The notes under the pieces were generated by a model that searched no databases, had not been told where the DNA came from, and was given only the letters and a program-made list of their open reading frames with translations. DNA of 64,000 bases from Phoma sp. XZ068 (lineage: Eukaryota > Ascomycota > Dothideomycetes > Pleosporales > Didymellaceae): the NCBI GenBank assembly GCA_004835665.1, contig ML240445.1:1364001-1428000 (forward strand), given 5' to 3'. Of this stretch, positions 11,069 to 21,842 are shown one piece after another. The position numbers were made by a program, and so were the translations under genes. Numbering within the stretch: position 1 is the first letter of the stretch; each line of letters opens with the position of its first letter.

Positions 11069-12496
11069 ATGTCAGAAAATGAAGTTTCAAACGGTGGCAA
11101 AGAGAAAAAACTTATCCTCAATGCCTTTGCTATCAACGCGCCCGCACATCTCTCACCCGGGCTTTGGCGACACCCTCGGAATGCGACAGCCGGGTTCAAT
11201 AAATTGAAGTATTGGGTGGACCTCGCGCAACTCCTCGACAAGGCTGGTTTTCATGCCCTGTTCATTGCCGACGTTCTCGGTGCCTACGACATTTATAAAG
11301 GACCTTCCAATGTCGACCCTGTGCTTGCTTCAGGCGCGCAATTTCCAATTCACGATCCCTCGTACTTGGTACCGACGCTCGCCTCTGTCACGGATAATCT
11401 GATACTTGGTATCACAGCCAGCACAACATACGATGCACCATACGCGCACGCGCGTCGCTTTTCCACTATTGATCATCTTTCGGAAGGCCGAGTCGCATGG
11501 AACATTGTGACCAGTTATCTTGACAGTGCTGCTCGTAACTTTGGCCTCAATACTCAGATACCTCACGATGAACGCTACGAGATTGCTGAGGAGTACATGG
11601 AAGTGGTATACAAGCTGTGGGAAGGGAGTTGGCGAGACGACGCTGCTACGCGCAACCAAGAGACTGGCCAATTTGCTTTGGCCGGACGAGTCAGACCGAT
11701 CCATCACATAGGCAAATATTTCAATGTTCCTGGGCCACACATCTGCGAACCATCACCTCAGCGAACACCATTCTTGTTTCAAGCTGGCACAAGTAGAGCA
11801 GGTCGGGAGTTTGGCGCTAAACATGCTGAGGCAATCTTTGTTGGCGGTCAGACCCCGGAGAAGGTTCGTACTGCAGTGGATGATTTGAGAAAGCTTGCCA
11901 GAGACAAGTATGGTCGTGATCCGAGCCGTCTGAAGATTATCGCTGGCGTCACAATCATAGTTGATGAGACAGACGAAAAGGCTCTCGCAAAGCGCGACGA
12001 GCTTTTGTCATACGGGGACAGAGAGGGAGCATTGGCCCTTTTCGGAGGCTGGACAGGCTATGACCTATCGACCTATACTGACGACGAGGATTTTCGCTTT
12101 GTCAAGGCTCCAGCCATCCAGTCGATCGTTGCAGGATGGGCAGCTAATGTACCAGGTACTGAAGCACCCTGGACCAAGGCCCGGATCGCGGAATATCTCA
12201 TACTTGGCGGTATGAATGCTAAGGTTGTAGGGAGCCCAATGACAGTCGTCGATGAGCTCGAGCGCTGGGCGGACGTAGGCGACCTTGATGGCTTTAATCT
12301 TAGCCATGTTACAAGCCCGGGTAGTTTCGAAGACATCATCGAATGGGTTCTGCCAGAACTCAGAAGAAGAGGCTTATTTAGGCAAGAGGCCGAGAAAAAT
12401 GGTGCTACCGCAAGGGAGGCGTTTCTGGGGCAGAGATTGCTCCTGGACGATCATCCTGGGCGGAGACACAGATGGGAAGTAGAAAATGACTCCTGA
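11069..12496 (+). CDS. Flavin-dependent monooxygenase, NtaA/SnaA/SoxA/DszA type (bacterial luciferase-like fold)
   Basis: Single-exon gene of 475 residues beginning at the ATG at 11069. The family uses reduced FMN and O2, supplied by a separate reductase, to oxidise compounds such as nitrilotriacetate or dibenzothiophene sulfone. Diagnostic features are the start LILNAFAINAPAHLSPGLWR, FHALFIADVLG near residue 70, the segment HARRFSTIDHLSEGRVAWNI followed by VTSYLDSAARNFG, and PFLFQAGTSRAGREFGAKHA in the middle. Length and motif order match the family. No targeting signal is evident, so probably cytosolic or peroxisomal. It lacks introns although the nearby regulator and pump have seven and eight, which fits the bacterial look of the family but does not prove recent transfer. 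The substrate is unknown. Confidence 0.92.
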   Translation: MSENEVSNGGKEKKLILNAFAINAPAHLSPGLWRHPRNATAGFNKLKYWVDLAQLLDKAGFHALFIADVLGAYDIYKGPSNVDPVLASGAQFPIHDPSYLVPTLASVTDNLILGITASTTYDAPYAHARRFSTIDHLSEGRVAWNIVTSYLDSAARNFGLNTQIPHDERYEIAEEYMEVVYKLWEGSWRDDAATRNQETGQFALAGRVRPIHHIGKYFNVPGPHICEPSPQRTPFLFQAGTSRAGREFGAKHAEAIFVGGQTPEKVRTAVDDLRKLARDKYGRDPSRLKIIAGVTIIVDETDEKALAKRDELLSYGDREGALALFGGWTGYDLSTYTDDEDFRFVKAPAIQSIVAGWAANVPGTEAPWTKARIAEYLILGGMNAKVVGSPMTVVDELERWADVGDLDGFNLSHVTSPGSFEDIIEWVLPELRRRGLFRQEAEKNGATAREAFLGQRLLLDDHPGRRHRWEVENDS

Positions 12497-13311
12497 ATCA
12501 GAATTACATGGCGCAGAAAGAAACCGAAATGACCGTACCACAGGCTAGGCACACCAGTCAGGCCCGCTTGGCCTTGCTATTGGAGATGTTATTCTGCGGT
12601 ACAAGGCGGTGACGGTACTACTGAGATAGGCGCTCAATACGAACACAACTGCAATCCGTAGCACCTTTCCTTTTCCACTGCGCTTGAAAATGATGGGGCG
12701 AGATCTAATTGACTCTTGCGCCTCCTCATGCACCACCGAAGTTGACAATATAAATGAACTTTCAGTGTACCAGCGATTTCAGCTCGCCTACCCATGCACT
12801 GTTCCAATTTCCAAGTCTGAATCTAGCACTCTCAGCCTCTTTGGTTCGTTAGACAGTAATGTACCAAAGCACAGATCTGTATGCAGGCGCTGTGGATGTA
12901 TTCAATTGCGGCCCCAGTAGTGCTTTGGTTGAGCCAAACTTTCGAGTCATTATACCGACGATTATACCAAAGGTATTGAGTCGGAGCATTTTTCAGCTTT
13001 GTCAATATCGGATCCTCTCATACCTAGGACTACTTTCGCAATCACTCCCCGAGAATATCCATGGCTACTGTACTCCCCCTGCGACTGTTCCACCAAGCTA
13101 GTGGTGCCTTCACTCTCTATAAAACTCACAGCTGGCCGTCTTGAGCATCAAAAGCGCAAAAACGGACATCATTAGTGGGGACCAAAACTGGTTGTGGACA
13201 AACACAAAGGTATCAGCAATATCTTCTCCGCTATAGCTATCATTCCCCGGGAATGTTCCCAGACAGCAGGCATCTCCCGAGTTTTGGGCATTTCCAGTGG
13301 ACTTTTCGATG
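12497..13311. other. Intergenic, no supported gene
   Basis: Short frames occur on both strands. The one at 12545-12748 (minus) encodes a possible membrane helix but opens with TTG and has no ATG. Nothing here is recognised. Confidence 0.4.
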
Positions 13312-13965
13312 TTAATGAGATTGAATGCGATCTCCCTGGGGAAGGCACGGAGAATATCCTTCAATTTCTTCAAACAACTGTCGATAAAGACAGAACACGC
13401 GTAGACGAAGCTCACCATAAGCACTCAGGAGAGAGGAGACCGTGACTGGATCCCTATAGTTGAAGGGCACGGTGGCGACATGACGACGGAGTGCTTCGCT
13501 GGAGTACTGAAGCTGGGCAAGACGGACACGAAGGACGGTGCAAGATCAGAGGCAACCACTGGTCTCAAAAGTACACCACGAAAATTTGCACCGATCCGGC
13601 TTATTCAACTGACCGCGAGGGATGGCTACCATTTCGTGTTTGAAGGCTCTAACTGCGGCAAGAAGCTGAAAATGGGGATGTTTGGTATACCGAAATTGGA
13701 TCAACCTAGAGATGTGGTCAAAGACGAGACTGGGAAGAGCCTGGTTCACTGCGCGATAATTTTGGCAAGCGCCATCGATCCCGGAGGTGATGTCGTACAT
13801 TATCGGACCAACTGATAGATAAGCGATCCGAACGCGAAACCGACAAGATGAGAAGACCGATGTGTAAGTGGCACTACCTGGGAAAATCCGCACCCACACG
13901 ACTTTAGAGTGGATAATAGATTGTTTAACTACCAAATAGCCGACCTGAATGGTTTCAATTGTCAA
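13312..13965 (-). pseudogene. Probable decayed protein-coding gene with an in-frame TGA
   Basis: One minus-strand frame runs from 13965 to the TAA at 13312-13314 and is broken by a single TGA at 13546-13548. Both halves read like real protein. Upstream there is a segment with GPIMYDITSGIDGACQNYRA; downstream there is a segment with ALRRHVATVPFNYRDPVTVS followed by a Leu/Glu-rich stretch ending CLPQGDRIQSH. No ATG opens the upstream half near its 5' end, and I found no GT..AG intron that removes the TGA and keeps the frame. This could be a nonsense-mutated gene remnant, a gene with an unusual intron, or chance. The family is not recognised. Confidence 0.33.
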
Positions 13966-14519
13966 CTTTCGAGGAAGAATACCGCTGAAAAAGCTTGTGA
14001 GGTCCGGATTGACTATGGACGTACCTATACCGCACCTTTTCGTTTATTCTACATAGTCTCACTGCCGTTTTTGGGAGCTCGCTTGGCGATGAAATAGCCT
14101 TCAGTGATAGGGATACTAGAATCATTTACAAGATGGATCAGGACTTGTGCAAATTGGCGATGTTGGCAAGGCGTTCAGCTTGATTGTTTTCTATGGCGTG
14201 TCCAACGCACAAGGATACGTATCCTTGTGCAGACGTACGAAGATTGATAAGCGTGTGCCACCGAATATCAAAAAAGAATTGGTCCAAGGGTCGCGCTTTG
14301 ATTAGAGAAGGATTCAGCCATGGATTGGCAAGCCAGATGCGCAAGAGCCACCCAGTAGACCATTATAATATTATAGGAGTCTGCATTGATGAGACAATAG
14401 AGCCAAAGAAGCACAGGCGAAGACCGTTTAGATCAGATCAAAACATGCTAGGTACTTTTGTGAACTAGAAGGCATCAAGGAGCGGTAAGCGACGGGCGAC
14501 TTTAGATGCTCATGTCTCT
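13966..14519. other. Intergenic, contains a perfect palindrome
   Basis: No gene supported. The notable element is the 24-bp palindrome at 14207-14230, listed separately. Confidence 0.4.
14207..14230. repeat. Perfect 24-bp palindrome
   Basis: The half-site GCACAAGGATAC at 14207-14218 is followed at once by its exact reverse complement GTATCCTTGTGC at 14219-14230. It could extrude as a hairpin, be a dimer binding site or be a trace of a mobile element. It lies in non-coding DNA about 290 bp downstream of the PTH11-like gene end. Confidence 0.85.
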
Positions 14520-16129
14520 CTAGTCCTTCAAACAAAGCTCCTCCAACGTCCAATCGACACGACCTAAGTCTGCGAAGAAATTCAGTCTCCCATCGAGCTC
14601 ACTTGTTGGCGAGTGACATGGCGTGATATCCTCCCGCACAGTGAATTCCGTGTCGACAGTAATAATCCCTGGTGCCAACCGCGCACCGCGCTTCCTTCCA
14701 CTTGAACTTGCAATTGCCAAGTTTGACCCTCTGCCCTCAGGTGTCCAAAGAGCTTCAAAACTATGTGCTTCGCCTATACTGTTATTGCGCGCTTTACACG
14801 ACAAATCAGTAAGAGTGTGTGTTTGGAATAACTCGGGATATGCGCTTTCGCTCCGACGGATGCAAGGCGGTGGTTCGCGGGTCTTCGAGGGGTGGGAGCT
14901 GGCGACGTGGCTAGGGAAGATTATGGCAAGAGCAGGTTGAACGCCGAAGAGACAGCCGCAAACAACTCCAAGGTTCATCTCGACCATCATTATAGCCCAT
15001 ATGATGCTGGCGTTCCCTTGAAGCTTCAGTCAGTGCTTCTTGCATATATTTCATAGCACCTACAAAGCTCGTCTACAGAATTGAAGAAGGCTTCAAGATA
15101 GTAGAGTCTGAGCAGTCCAGCTACACATGGAAGCAAACTTGTGGCAAGAAGAAACGCAAGTCCGCACTTCTGTTTTGCGGAAATTTGTAGGGTCAAGAGT
15201 GGCTTTATAGGGCGCCTGGTATTGATTAGCCTTATTTGCATATTAAAGTTTGTACATACAGGTAGATCATCACGTCGCTGAAGCTGTTCAAGGCAGCGAT
15301 CGTGGCTAGAGTAGCACGCATGTCCATGCACTCCAGGCCAGTCTTAGGGTTCCAATATGCCCGTATAGGACGACACTGTAACAAGGATATGAAAATGCAC
15401 GCTAATGTATAGGTAGTAACGAAGACAATCATGCTGTGGCAGAAGATTTCGTTTGAGCGTCCAGGGAAGAGTCGCAAATATGAGAGGCACTGAGAAACTT
15501 TGGCGAGCGAACATGCCGCTGGGAACAATATATCGGACGCGAAGCCGAGCTAGCGTATCTTAGCTCGATATACTCTCGTTGCAGAAGGTCGAATAACTGG
15601 ATACCTTTGCATACAGTATGTGCCACTCCGGTTTCTGATCCCACACATGTAATCCAAGCCCGAGGTTGAGGCAGACCAGAGGAAATATTGACGTAGGTAT
15701 AGCTACTATCTACAAAGAATCAGCTTTGAAGCGACTGATGACTTTCATCGACCCACCATTGCGCCAAGAATGAGGCAATCGTCTGCTTCGAGTCTCTGTC
15801 GGAGAAGTCTCTTTCCCATCATTCGCGCACTCAAGGCTATGTCGTGAAGTAGTCAGCCTGGTAACGAATATGGAATATTGGCAAAAACCTGGATATTAAG
15901 TCTTAGAAGAAAGTGCAGAACGCCAGTGAAAGACCGTAGCATCTTCCGGCTTTAATGATAAGGGTAAACGATCTTGTCGCGTATCATTTGACTCGTGCTT
16001 TTACTTACAGAGGACAGCGAGTAAGAATGTAGTGACTGTGGCTCCAATGACAGGTGATTGTAGCTGTTCAGGATTATCAAAATTTGGCGTCGGCCACAGA
16101 GCTTGTTCTTCGGGGGTTGGGTCTCTCAT
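14520..16129 (-). CDS. PTH11-like integral membrane protein (fungal rhodopsin/SAT4 domain)
   Basis: Seven-helix plasma-membrane protein of the large fungal PTH11-like family, putative receptors some of which sense surfaces or host cues. The six-exon model, in transcript order, is 16009-16129, 15757-15836, 15605-15709, 15260-15549, 15064-15215 and 14520-15016, which closes in phase at 414 residues. Landmarks are the short extracellular N-terminus, RLEADDCLILGAM, GLGLHVWDQKPEW, SQCLSYLRLFPGR, the ...LLQCRPIRAYWNPKTG loop typical of the domain, and NASIIWAIMMVEMNLGVVCG at the last helix. A Ser-rich cytoplasmic tail of about 120 residues follows. Intron 1 is long (172 bp), so exon 2 is the least secure part. 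No CFEM domain is present. The ligand is unknown. Confidence 0.82.
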
Positions 16130-17111
16130 AATGACGATATTGCGGATTAATTGGAGTCACGCTGCTTGATAGACAGTCAAAGTGTCGGGCTGATCATTGT
16201 TGCGAGTACTCTCAACCTCGATCTAGAATCCCCTAGATATAGATGAGATGCATTCTTGGGGTCCCACTTCGTCATGATCATTAGGCTAAGCAGTGGAAAG
16301 GTTTCCTGCCTGTCTTCCGCGGTCTTCACGAGCGCAAGCGATGTGCAAAGCCGCAGTCGCTCAACGGTGAGCAGATCAAGACGTCTTGCAGTGTGGCCTG
16401 TTCGCAGGGGCTGACAGCGGTGATAATGTATCAGGCCAAGATTACAGACTGAGCAGACGCGCCACCGTGTAGGGTTCTGCGTGGCTTCGACATAAGAGAC
16501 GCTCACAATACTTTTGCGAGCCTTTCACAGGATCTGCAACATTCTGTGCGTTTTCGTCTATGTTATGTGAAGCAGATCACTCAAGTCGGCCCGAATCGCG
16601 AAGAAACGTCAACCCTGTTCTTTGCCATGGGCATCGCTGGACACTTTCTAGATGGCGCAGCAGGAAGCTCCTATGAGTTGAAGCATCTTTCATGTAAGCT
16701 GGCTTTCGATCAAAATTTGTATACTTTGCATGTGATTGTAGTATTGTGGGTGCTTCTGATGGTGAGGGTTAATTCTCTGTGCTGATGGTCTGAGGATGCC
16801 TCCGCGGAGAGGGACTATGGTGTATGTGACACGAAGCGTAACTGACTTGACAAGTTCGAATGAAGAGCATTGTAGATTTGTCGTGCTGACAAGTGGTTTT
16901 GGCCCCCGCTACCGGCGACGATTCAACCCCGCCGCATCGAACAAATGTCTTAGATGCAAGCGTGATGCTACGCAGCCTACCAAACGAACAGACTCTAGTC
17001 GCTGAACCACTAAAACGGCAAATTGATCCTTGTCAAACCAAGACATGGGAGGTTGTATTTGTCAGGTACATGTCACTTACATTGTGGTCAACCCTGGAGC
17101 CTCATCAACTT
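16130..17111. other. Intergenic, no supported gene
   Basis: The region lies between the start of the PTH11-like gene and the end of the CorA-like gene, both on the minus strand. The longest frame (16177-16506, minus) opens with GTG and matches nothing I recognise. Confidence 0.4.
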
Positions 17112-19010
17112 CTATAGAACTTTGCCCCGTTTCTTACGATGCGCCCACCATCGCTTGCTGATATCGACCATCATTCGACTCCAGCTCTTTTTAATGATGT
17201 GTCCGTTCAGAGTACCACTGAAGAAGCTGAACAAGAACAGCATCAATAGCGAGAGGCCCAAAATGATAGCAAATGCCCACCAGTAACTCTTGACTTCAAA
17301 CTCTGTGTCTTTGAATTGGATGCTGAAGTAACCAGTCATCAGAGTCACAGGTGTAAAGAGAATGGTGATCTGCGCCAGTACGAGTGTAACCCACGTCAGT
17401 CGTTCCACGCTAAATGACTCCTTGATTGCGATGAGATTGAAGTTCATCATCACCAAGGAGTCCTTTTGATCGATACACTCCTGAATCTCACTCAACGCAT
17501 AGAGAGTGATACGGTCTTTGAGCCTTTCGAAACGTACCCTCGCGGCTGAACTTAGTGACACCCCAAGCGAACTAGCAAGTTCCGGTAGCAGCGGGTTCGG
17601 GGAATCTGTGCCGTGCACTAACGAGATCATCGACTCTGCGCTGGAAATGACGTGTGAGTTCTTCAGTGATGCTAGTGTAGCTTCTCGTCTCTCTAGGATG
17701 CGCTCGATGAGTAACGAGTAACTGTGATAGACACGACGTAGCACTGCAAGTTGACATCCGATATGGTGCAATTGATCGACATGTGTCAAATCTGCCTTGA
17801 CCAGCATCTCTTTACGCTACGCAACATGAGCTCCAATTGCTTTTACTGCGCATAGGCAAACTTACAAGACGATCCAATTCTGCTGAATAGCCTTCTTCAC
17901 TGCGTGATATGAGACTGAAGGTAGTCCCCCAATCCTCAAATAGGTAATAAAACAACAGGCCAGGTGTATCTGTTGATCGATGGGCCGTCTCTTCTTGACT
18001 GTGACCGATGCGATGACGGATCGGTAATTGAGTAAGAGCTGCATCTGCTAGAGGGGTTGGTGCCTTGGTCAGTTGTCGAAACACGTTGACTAAGTTTCGT
18101 CGGACCGTGTATAGCATCCTCAAGTCCCATCCGTGCACTTCGCCATTCGCAAAAGGAAAAGGATCTTCAGAGATGGAGATCACCGTCTTATCCTCACACA
18201 ACAGAAGCCAGTTCCATACTCGTTTGCCGTGGGGGATGTCTTGATTGCGGTCGAGTCGGTGGGCGTGATGGTGGGCGTGATGTGTTTGTTTGCTGCGCAC
18301 ATTGTGAAGTGTATTGTAGCCCAGGCACAAGTCTTCAAATATCAAATAATGCATCGAAAAGTTTGAGGTAACTTACATCGACGACCCCAATCTACAGTGG
18401 ACCAATGCCAAACGTCCTCAACAATTTGGTAGTGTGTAAGATCACGCACCATCTCCAACTGTGTTGAGTGCATCAGTTCTGTCATCCCAACACTTTCCTC
18501 TGAATCCATGGTGTCCTTGTTCGCTTCTGACTTTGAACTCTGACTACTTGTCTTCGAATGTTTGGATCGATGAGATAATCGAGATCGAAGTGTAGAGACA
18601 CTTTTATCCATTGTTGAAGTTCCGGCGCGGACAGACACAGGGTCGCTGCACATCATACCCAGCAAGCGTGGCGAAAAGTCGTAATGTTGGCCGATTAAAC
18701 GAAGCGTGTCCTTCTGGTTATATGGCTGCCAGATGTTGATCCATCTTGTATGTAGATGTGGAGGACGTGGTGATTCCAAAAGCCGTGAGTACGAGAACGA
18801 AGCAAGATCAAAGGCACAGAACGCCTCCTCCTCGCCGAAATCTAGGCAGAAGTTGGCAGTCTTTGGGTTACGTGTCTGCCTATCAAAGAAGTCGAAGTTC
18901 TGCTCAAGATCGAAGTTTCGGAAGCAGTCTGTGATGTCGGTATCGCTCAAGTCTTGGTAATATTGTGGCAAATCCGCTGCAGGCGATGTCGGGCGGAGTG
19001 GATTCGCCAT
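17112..19010 (-). CDS. CorA-like membrane protein (Mg2+ transporter superfamily)
   Basis: Three exons (18377-19010, 17866-18332, 17112-17816; introns of 44 and 49 bp) give 601 residues. The N-terminal 500 residues are cytoplasmic, with a Ser/Lys-rich low-complexity stretch around residues 135-175 and a His-rich patch (HHAHHHAH) at the start of exon 2. The C-terminus has the CorA layout: a long helix, then two membrane helices at roughly residues 508-530 and 547-569, and a basic tail. The loop where CorA proteins carry the GMN selectivity signature here reads MTGYFSIQF, so the canonical GMN is absent. Many fungal CorA-like proteins show this kind of divergence and their transport role is unproven. 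Boundaries are well supported by phase and splice signals. Confidence 0.8.
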
Positions 19011-20210
19011 CTTGTGAAGAGCAAAGGAGGGCTTCAGCTAGATGGCATGTCAGTTGTAGATGGGCCATGACAGTCATGTTTGTCAAGCAGCGAATTTTGT
19101 CGAAGTATCTGTGACGTGAACTCGTGCCCTAGGTTCCTGGACAGGTGTCGTGTGGGCTTCAGGTGGTTGGTCACGCGTCACGCTTCTAAGCAGTCAGGTC
19201 TCACACCGTGCAGGCACCGGCGACAAATGTCGCATAAAATGATGGAATTGCAAATCACGTCCCAACCAGAAATAGTAGAGCACCAGGGAGCTAAAGATGC
19301 GGTAGGGGAAGGTGTATAGAAGTGTAAATTCAACAACTGCAAATGCTTGTCGCGCTTGCGTGTTTTTGGCTGCTTCCACAAGACTAATCTTCATCGGGAA
19401 CTTCGCACGAGTGACCAGTCACAGCCTCTCTCTGCTTGACATTCTCCTTGTTCAAAGACTCATGTCATGTCAAACTCGTCTCGCCCTCTTGGAGCAGGGG
19501 AGTTGTGTTGATCGGCTACTTGACCTATGTGCCATTCCCGTTCAAGTCTATGCAGCGAATAGCGATTTCAAGGCGTCCATACCTAGCATAGGAGACGAAA
19601 ACGCTTAAAAAGACGAGTGGCTCAGTGACGCTGCTGAACGAGCAACGGGTACCATCTTTCCTACCAAAACGAGTAAGATTTGTTCGATTTGTTTGGTCCT
19701 TCTCCTATTCTGCCTTTCATCTACTTTGTCGGCAGTTGAAGGCAGTAGCTCACCTGCTACTTCCGGAATCCTTCAAGATCCTGCGCAAGAAAACACTTCA
19801 CGCACCTGTAGTGGTACGTTTAGAGGTCGAAGATTGTTCACGATCATAGATGCTTGGAAAATGGAGGGAGAGACCGATGGTTTGATAAGCTGTCGCTAAC
19901 CTGCATTTAGCCAGTTTCAATCAGCTTTTTCAGGGCGTATGCTGTCACTCAGTCGTCAGATGTCTTGTAATCCTTATCTTCATGTCCATAACATGGATCA
20001 CGATACTCGTCTCAGTATGGTGATGGTAGCTCTGCAAACTATGAACGGCCGACAGGTAGTAGACGCTCAGGTCCCGACATCATGATGCCGAGGCAATTTT
20101 GACAACCTTTGGTCGGCGCGTTCGGGTCTTCACTCGAATCGACGTCCACCTTCGCCACACTCGAAGGGGAATAACGATTCCACCTCAAAACAATCGCAGC
20201 AAACCACATC
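19011..20210. other. Intergenic, no supported gene
   Basis: This holds the presumed promoters of the CorA-like gene (minus) and the MAPEG gene (plus). Several short frames occur but none has a recognisable product or splice pattern. Confidence 0.4.
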
Positions 20211-20681
20211 ATGTTAGCCGTCTTACAAACACACAACCCGTCAATTCTGGCTATTCCTGCCTACTTCGTCCTCGCCATGCTTCCACATGGCTGGGCCATC
20301 CATGTCGCATCGCAAGGCAAACTCAACACGTGGGACAATCGCAACCCGCGCAACGCCGACCTTAAAGCCAAACTCAAAGCACGACTATCAGCGGAGATCT
20401 ATGCCAAGTACGAGCGCCTAGAGGCGTGCCATGCCAACAGTATGGAGAGCTTGCCGCTCTTTACCGCAGCTGTCGTGCTAGGAAACATTGCCGATTTGAA
20501 GAAGGAGGATCTTACGAGCTTCGTAGCGTATTTTCTTGTGGTGAGGATTGTGTATATGGCTGTGTATGCTACGCACACAACGCAGGGACCAACGGCGCTG
20601 AGGACAGGCGTCTGGTATGTAGGTGTGGGATTATGCTTCAAGACGATCATTCAGACTGCGAAGGCTATGGGCGGACGCTAA
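20211..20681 (+). CDS. MAPEG family membrane protein
   Basis: Small four-helix membrane protein of the MAPEG family (membrane-associated proteins in eicosanoid and glutathione metabolism). Single exon, 156 residues, starting at the ATG at 20211. The conserved family signature RLEACHANSMESLPLF sits at residues 69-84, between helix 1 (around 12-30) and helix 2 (LFTAAVVLGNIADL). The last two helices follow (FVAYFLVVRIVYMAVYA and TGVWYVGVGLCFKTI). Relatives are glutathione transferases or peroxidases of the ER or mitochondrial outer membrane, but many fungal members have no proven activity. It converges on the next gene, with 161 bp between the stops. Confidence 0.9.
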   Translation: MLAVLQTHNPSILAIPAYFVLAMLPHGWAIHVASQGKLNTWDNRNPRNADLKAKLKARLSAEIYAKYERLEACHANSMESLPLFTAAVVLGNIADLKKEDLTSFVAYFLVVRIVYMAVYATHTTQGPTALRTGVWYVGVGLCFKTIIQTAKAMGGR

Positions 20682-20842
20682 GTCCCCATCTCGACGCTGG
20701 ATAGGGCGCGAAGTTACAAATGTATGAAGAGAAGAGCATGTATAGTATGCCGAATCACCTTTCGGTGTTGTTTGTTTGTGATTGGAATATATCTTTAGCG
20801 TACAGCTTCAAACAAGAACTGTTGTCTAAGCAGCTTTTTCTA

Positions 20843-21842
20843 TTACTTTCGGAACAGACTGTTAGAGCTGCCAACCAGAGGGTTCGGCTGGAACTCCATA
20901 TCGTTTACGAATAGCGGCGCCGTATCGTCATCCACTCTGCTTGGAGGCATCCTTGTTTCGCCTCTAATGACTTCGATAGTGCTGATGATCGGCATCACCA
21001 GCAACAACAGAGGAAGCAGCTGCCCGTAGCTCCAGGACTTCTCGCTTGGACCCTGAAGATTCAGCGCTTCAGGTGGATTGCCAAAAGCTTGCGACTCCAA
21101 AATCACACGAGTTGTGGCACCGATGCCCATCGCTACAAGCGCGAACAGTCCCACGACCTGGACAGACTTGAGCCATGCCGGGTTGGCGCGAGTGTGCAGG
21201 TACCACGTCGATAAAACGAAAACGATAGCTTGGGCGGCGATCACAGCAATAGTGCCAGCAATACTGAGCGCTGCGTTGGAGGAACTGCCGCGACTTTCCA
21301 CTTCCCAAACGCATGCGATCGGTAATCTTGGTTCCAGGTTCTTCAGCACGGTCTGAAGGATGAAAATGCCGGATAGGACGCCGAGGAACAGGTTGATGAG
21401 CATAAAAAACTGCCTGAGCCATCTCAGGACCCAATCACGCTTAAAGTCGTTCACGAGGGCGAGCAGAGTGGTGAGGTTTGTCGCCGTGGAGAGTAGCGAA
21501 AGGAGCCAGATGATGAAAAAGTGGTACGGCACCATCGAATGCATCTTCGCAAGGCCGATCGACTGGATGCCAATACCAGTAATGATCTGCTGATCAGAGA
21601 AGGACTGCAGTAGCTTGCGGCATACTGGCGCGGAGGTCGATTTGCGCAGACCAAGCAGGATGATGATAGCGCTGAGAAACAAGGAAATGAAGTTGGTGAT
21701 AATGAAGGAGAGTAAGGTCTGTGGTGATGTTAGTAGCATTATCAAACTCACACAAAGTGTAGCTTACGCCAGCACCTGCGACACCTGCGTCAGTCTGTAC
21801 TGAGTCCGGGATGGCCGAACAGTTGCCAGCAGCGTCGAACAT
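20843..21842 (-). CDS. Uncharacterised fungal multi-pass membrane protein
   Basis: Exons 21768-21842 and 20843-21718, joined over a 49-bp intron (donor GTAAGC, acceptor CACCACAG), give 316 residues. The short extracellular N-terminus (MFDAAGNCSAIPDSVQTDAG) is followed by about seven hydrophobic helices and a cytoplasmic tail. Recognisable stretches are TLLSFIITNFISLFLSAIII, the QQIITGIGIQSIGL segment and LLPLLLLVMPIISTIEVI as the last helix. The arrangement resembles a widespread fungal family of seven-helix proteins of unknown function. It is not a typical RTA1, PTH11 or opsin sequence as far as I can tell. No function is assigned. Confidence 0.8.

Noticed and set aside
12545..12748. Minus-strand frame of 67 codons with a possible membrane helix
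   Set aside because: Opens with TTG, contains no ATG and has no splice partner that I could find.
16177..16506. Minus-strand frame upstream of the PTH11-like gene, considered as an extra first exon
   Set aside because: Opens with GTG and the PTH11-like gene already has a good ATG and complete N-terminus at 16129.
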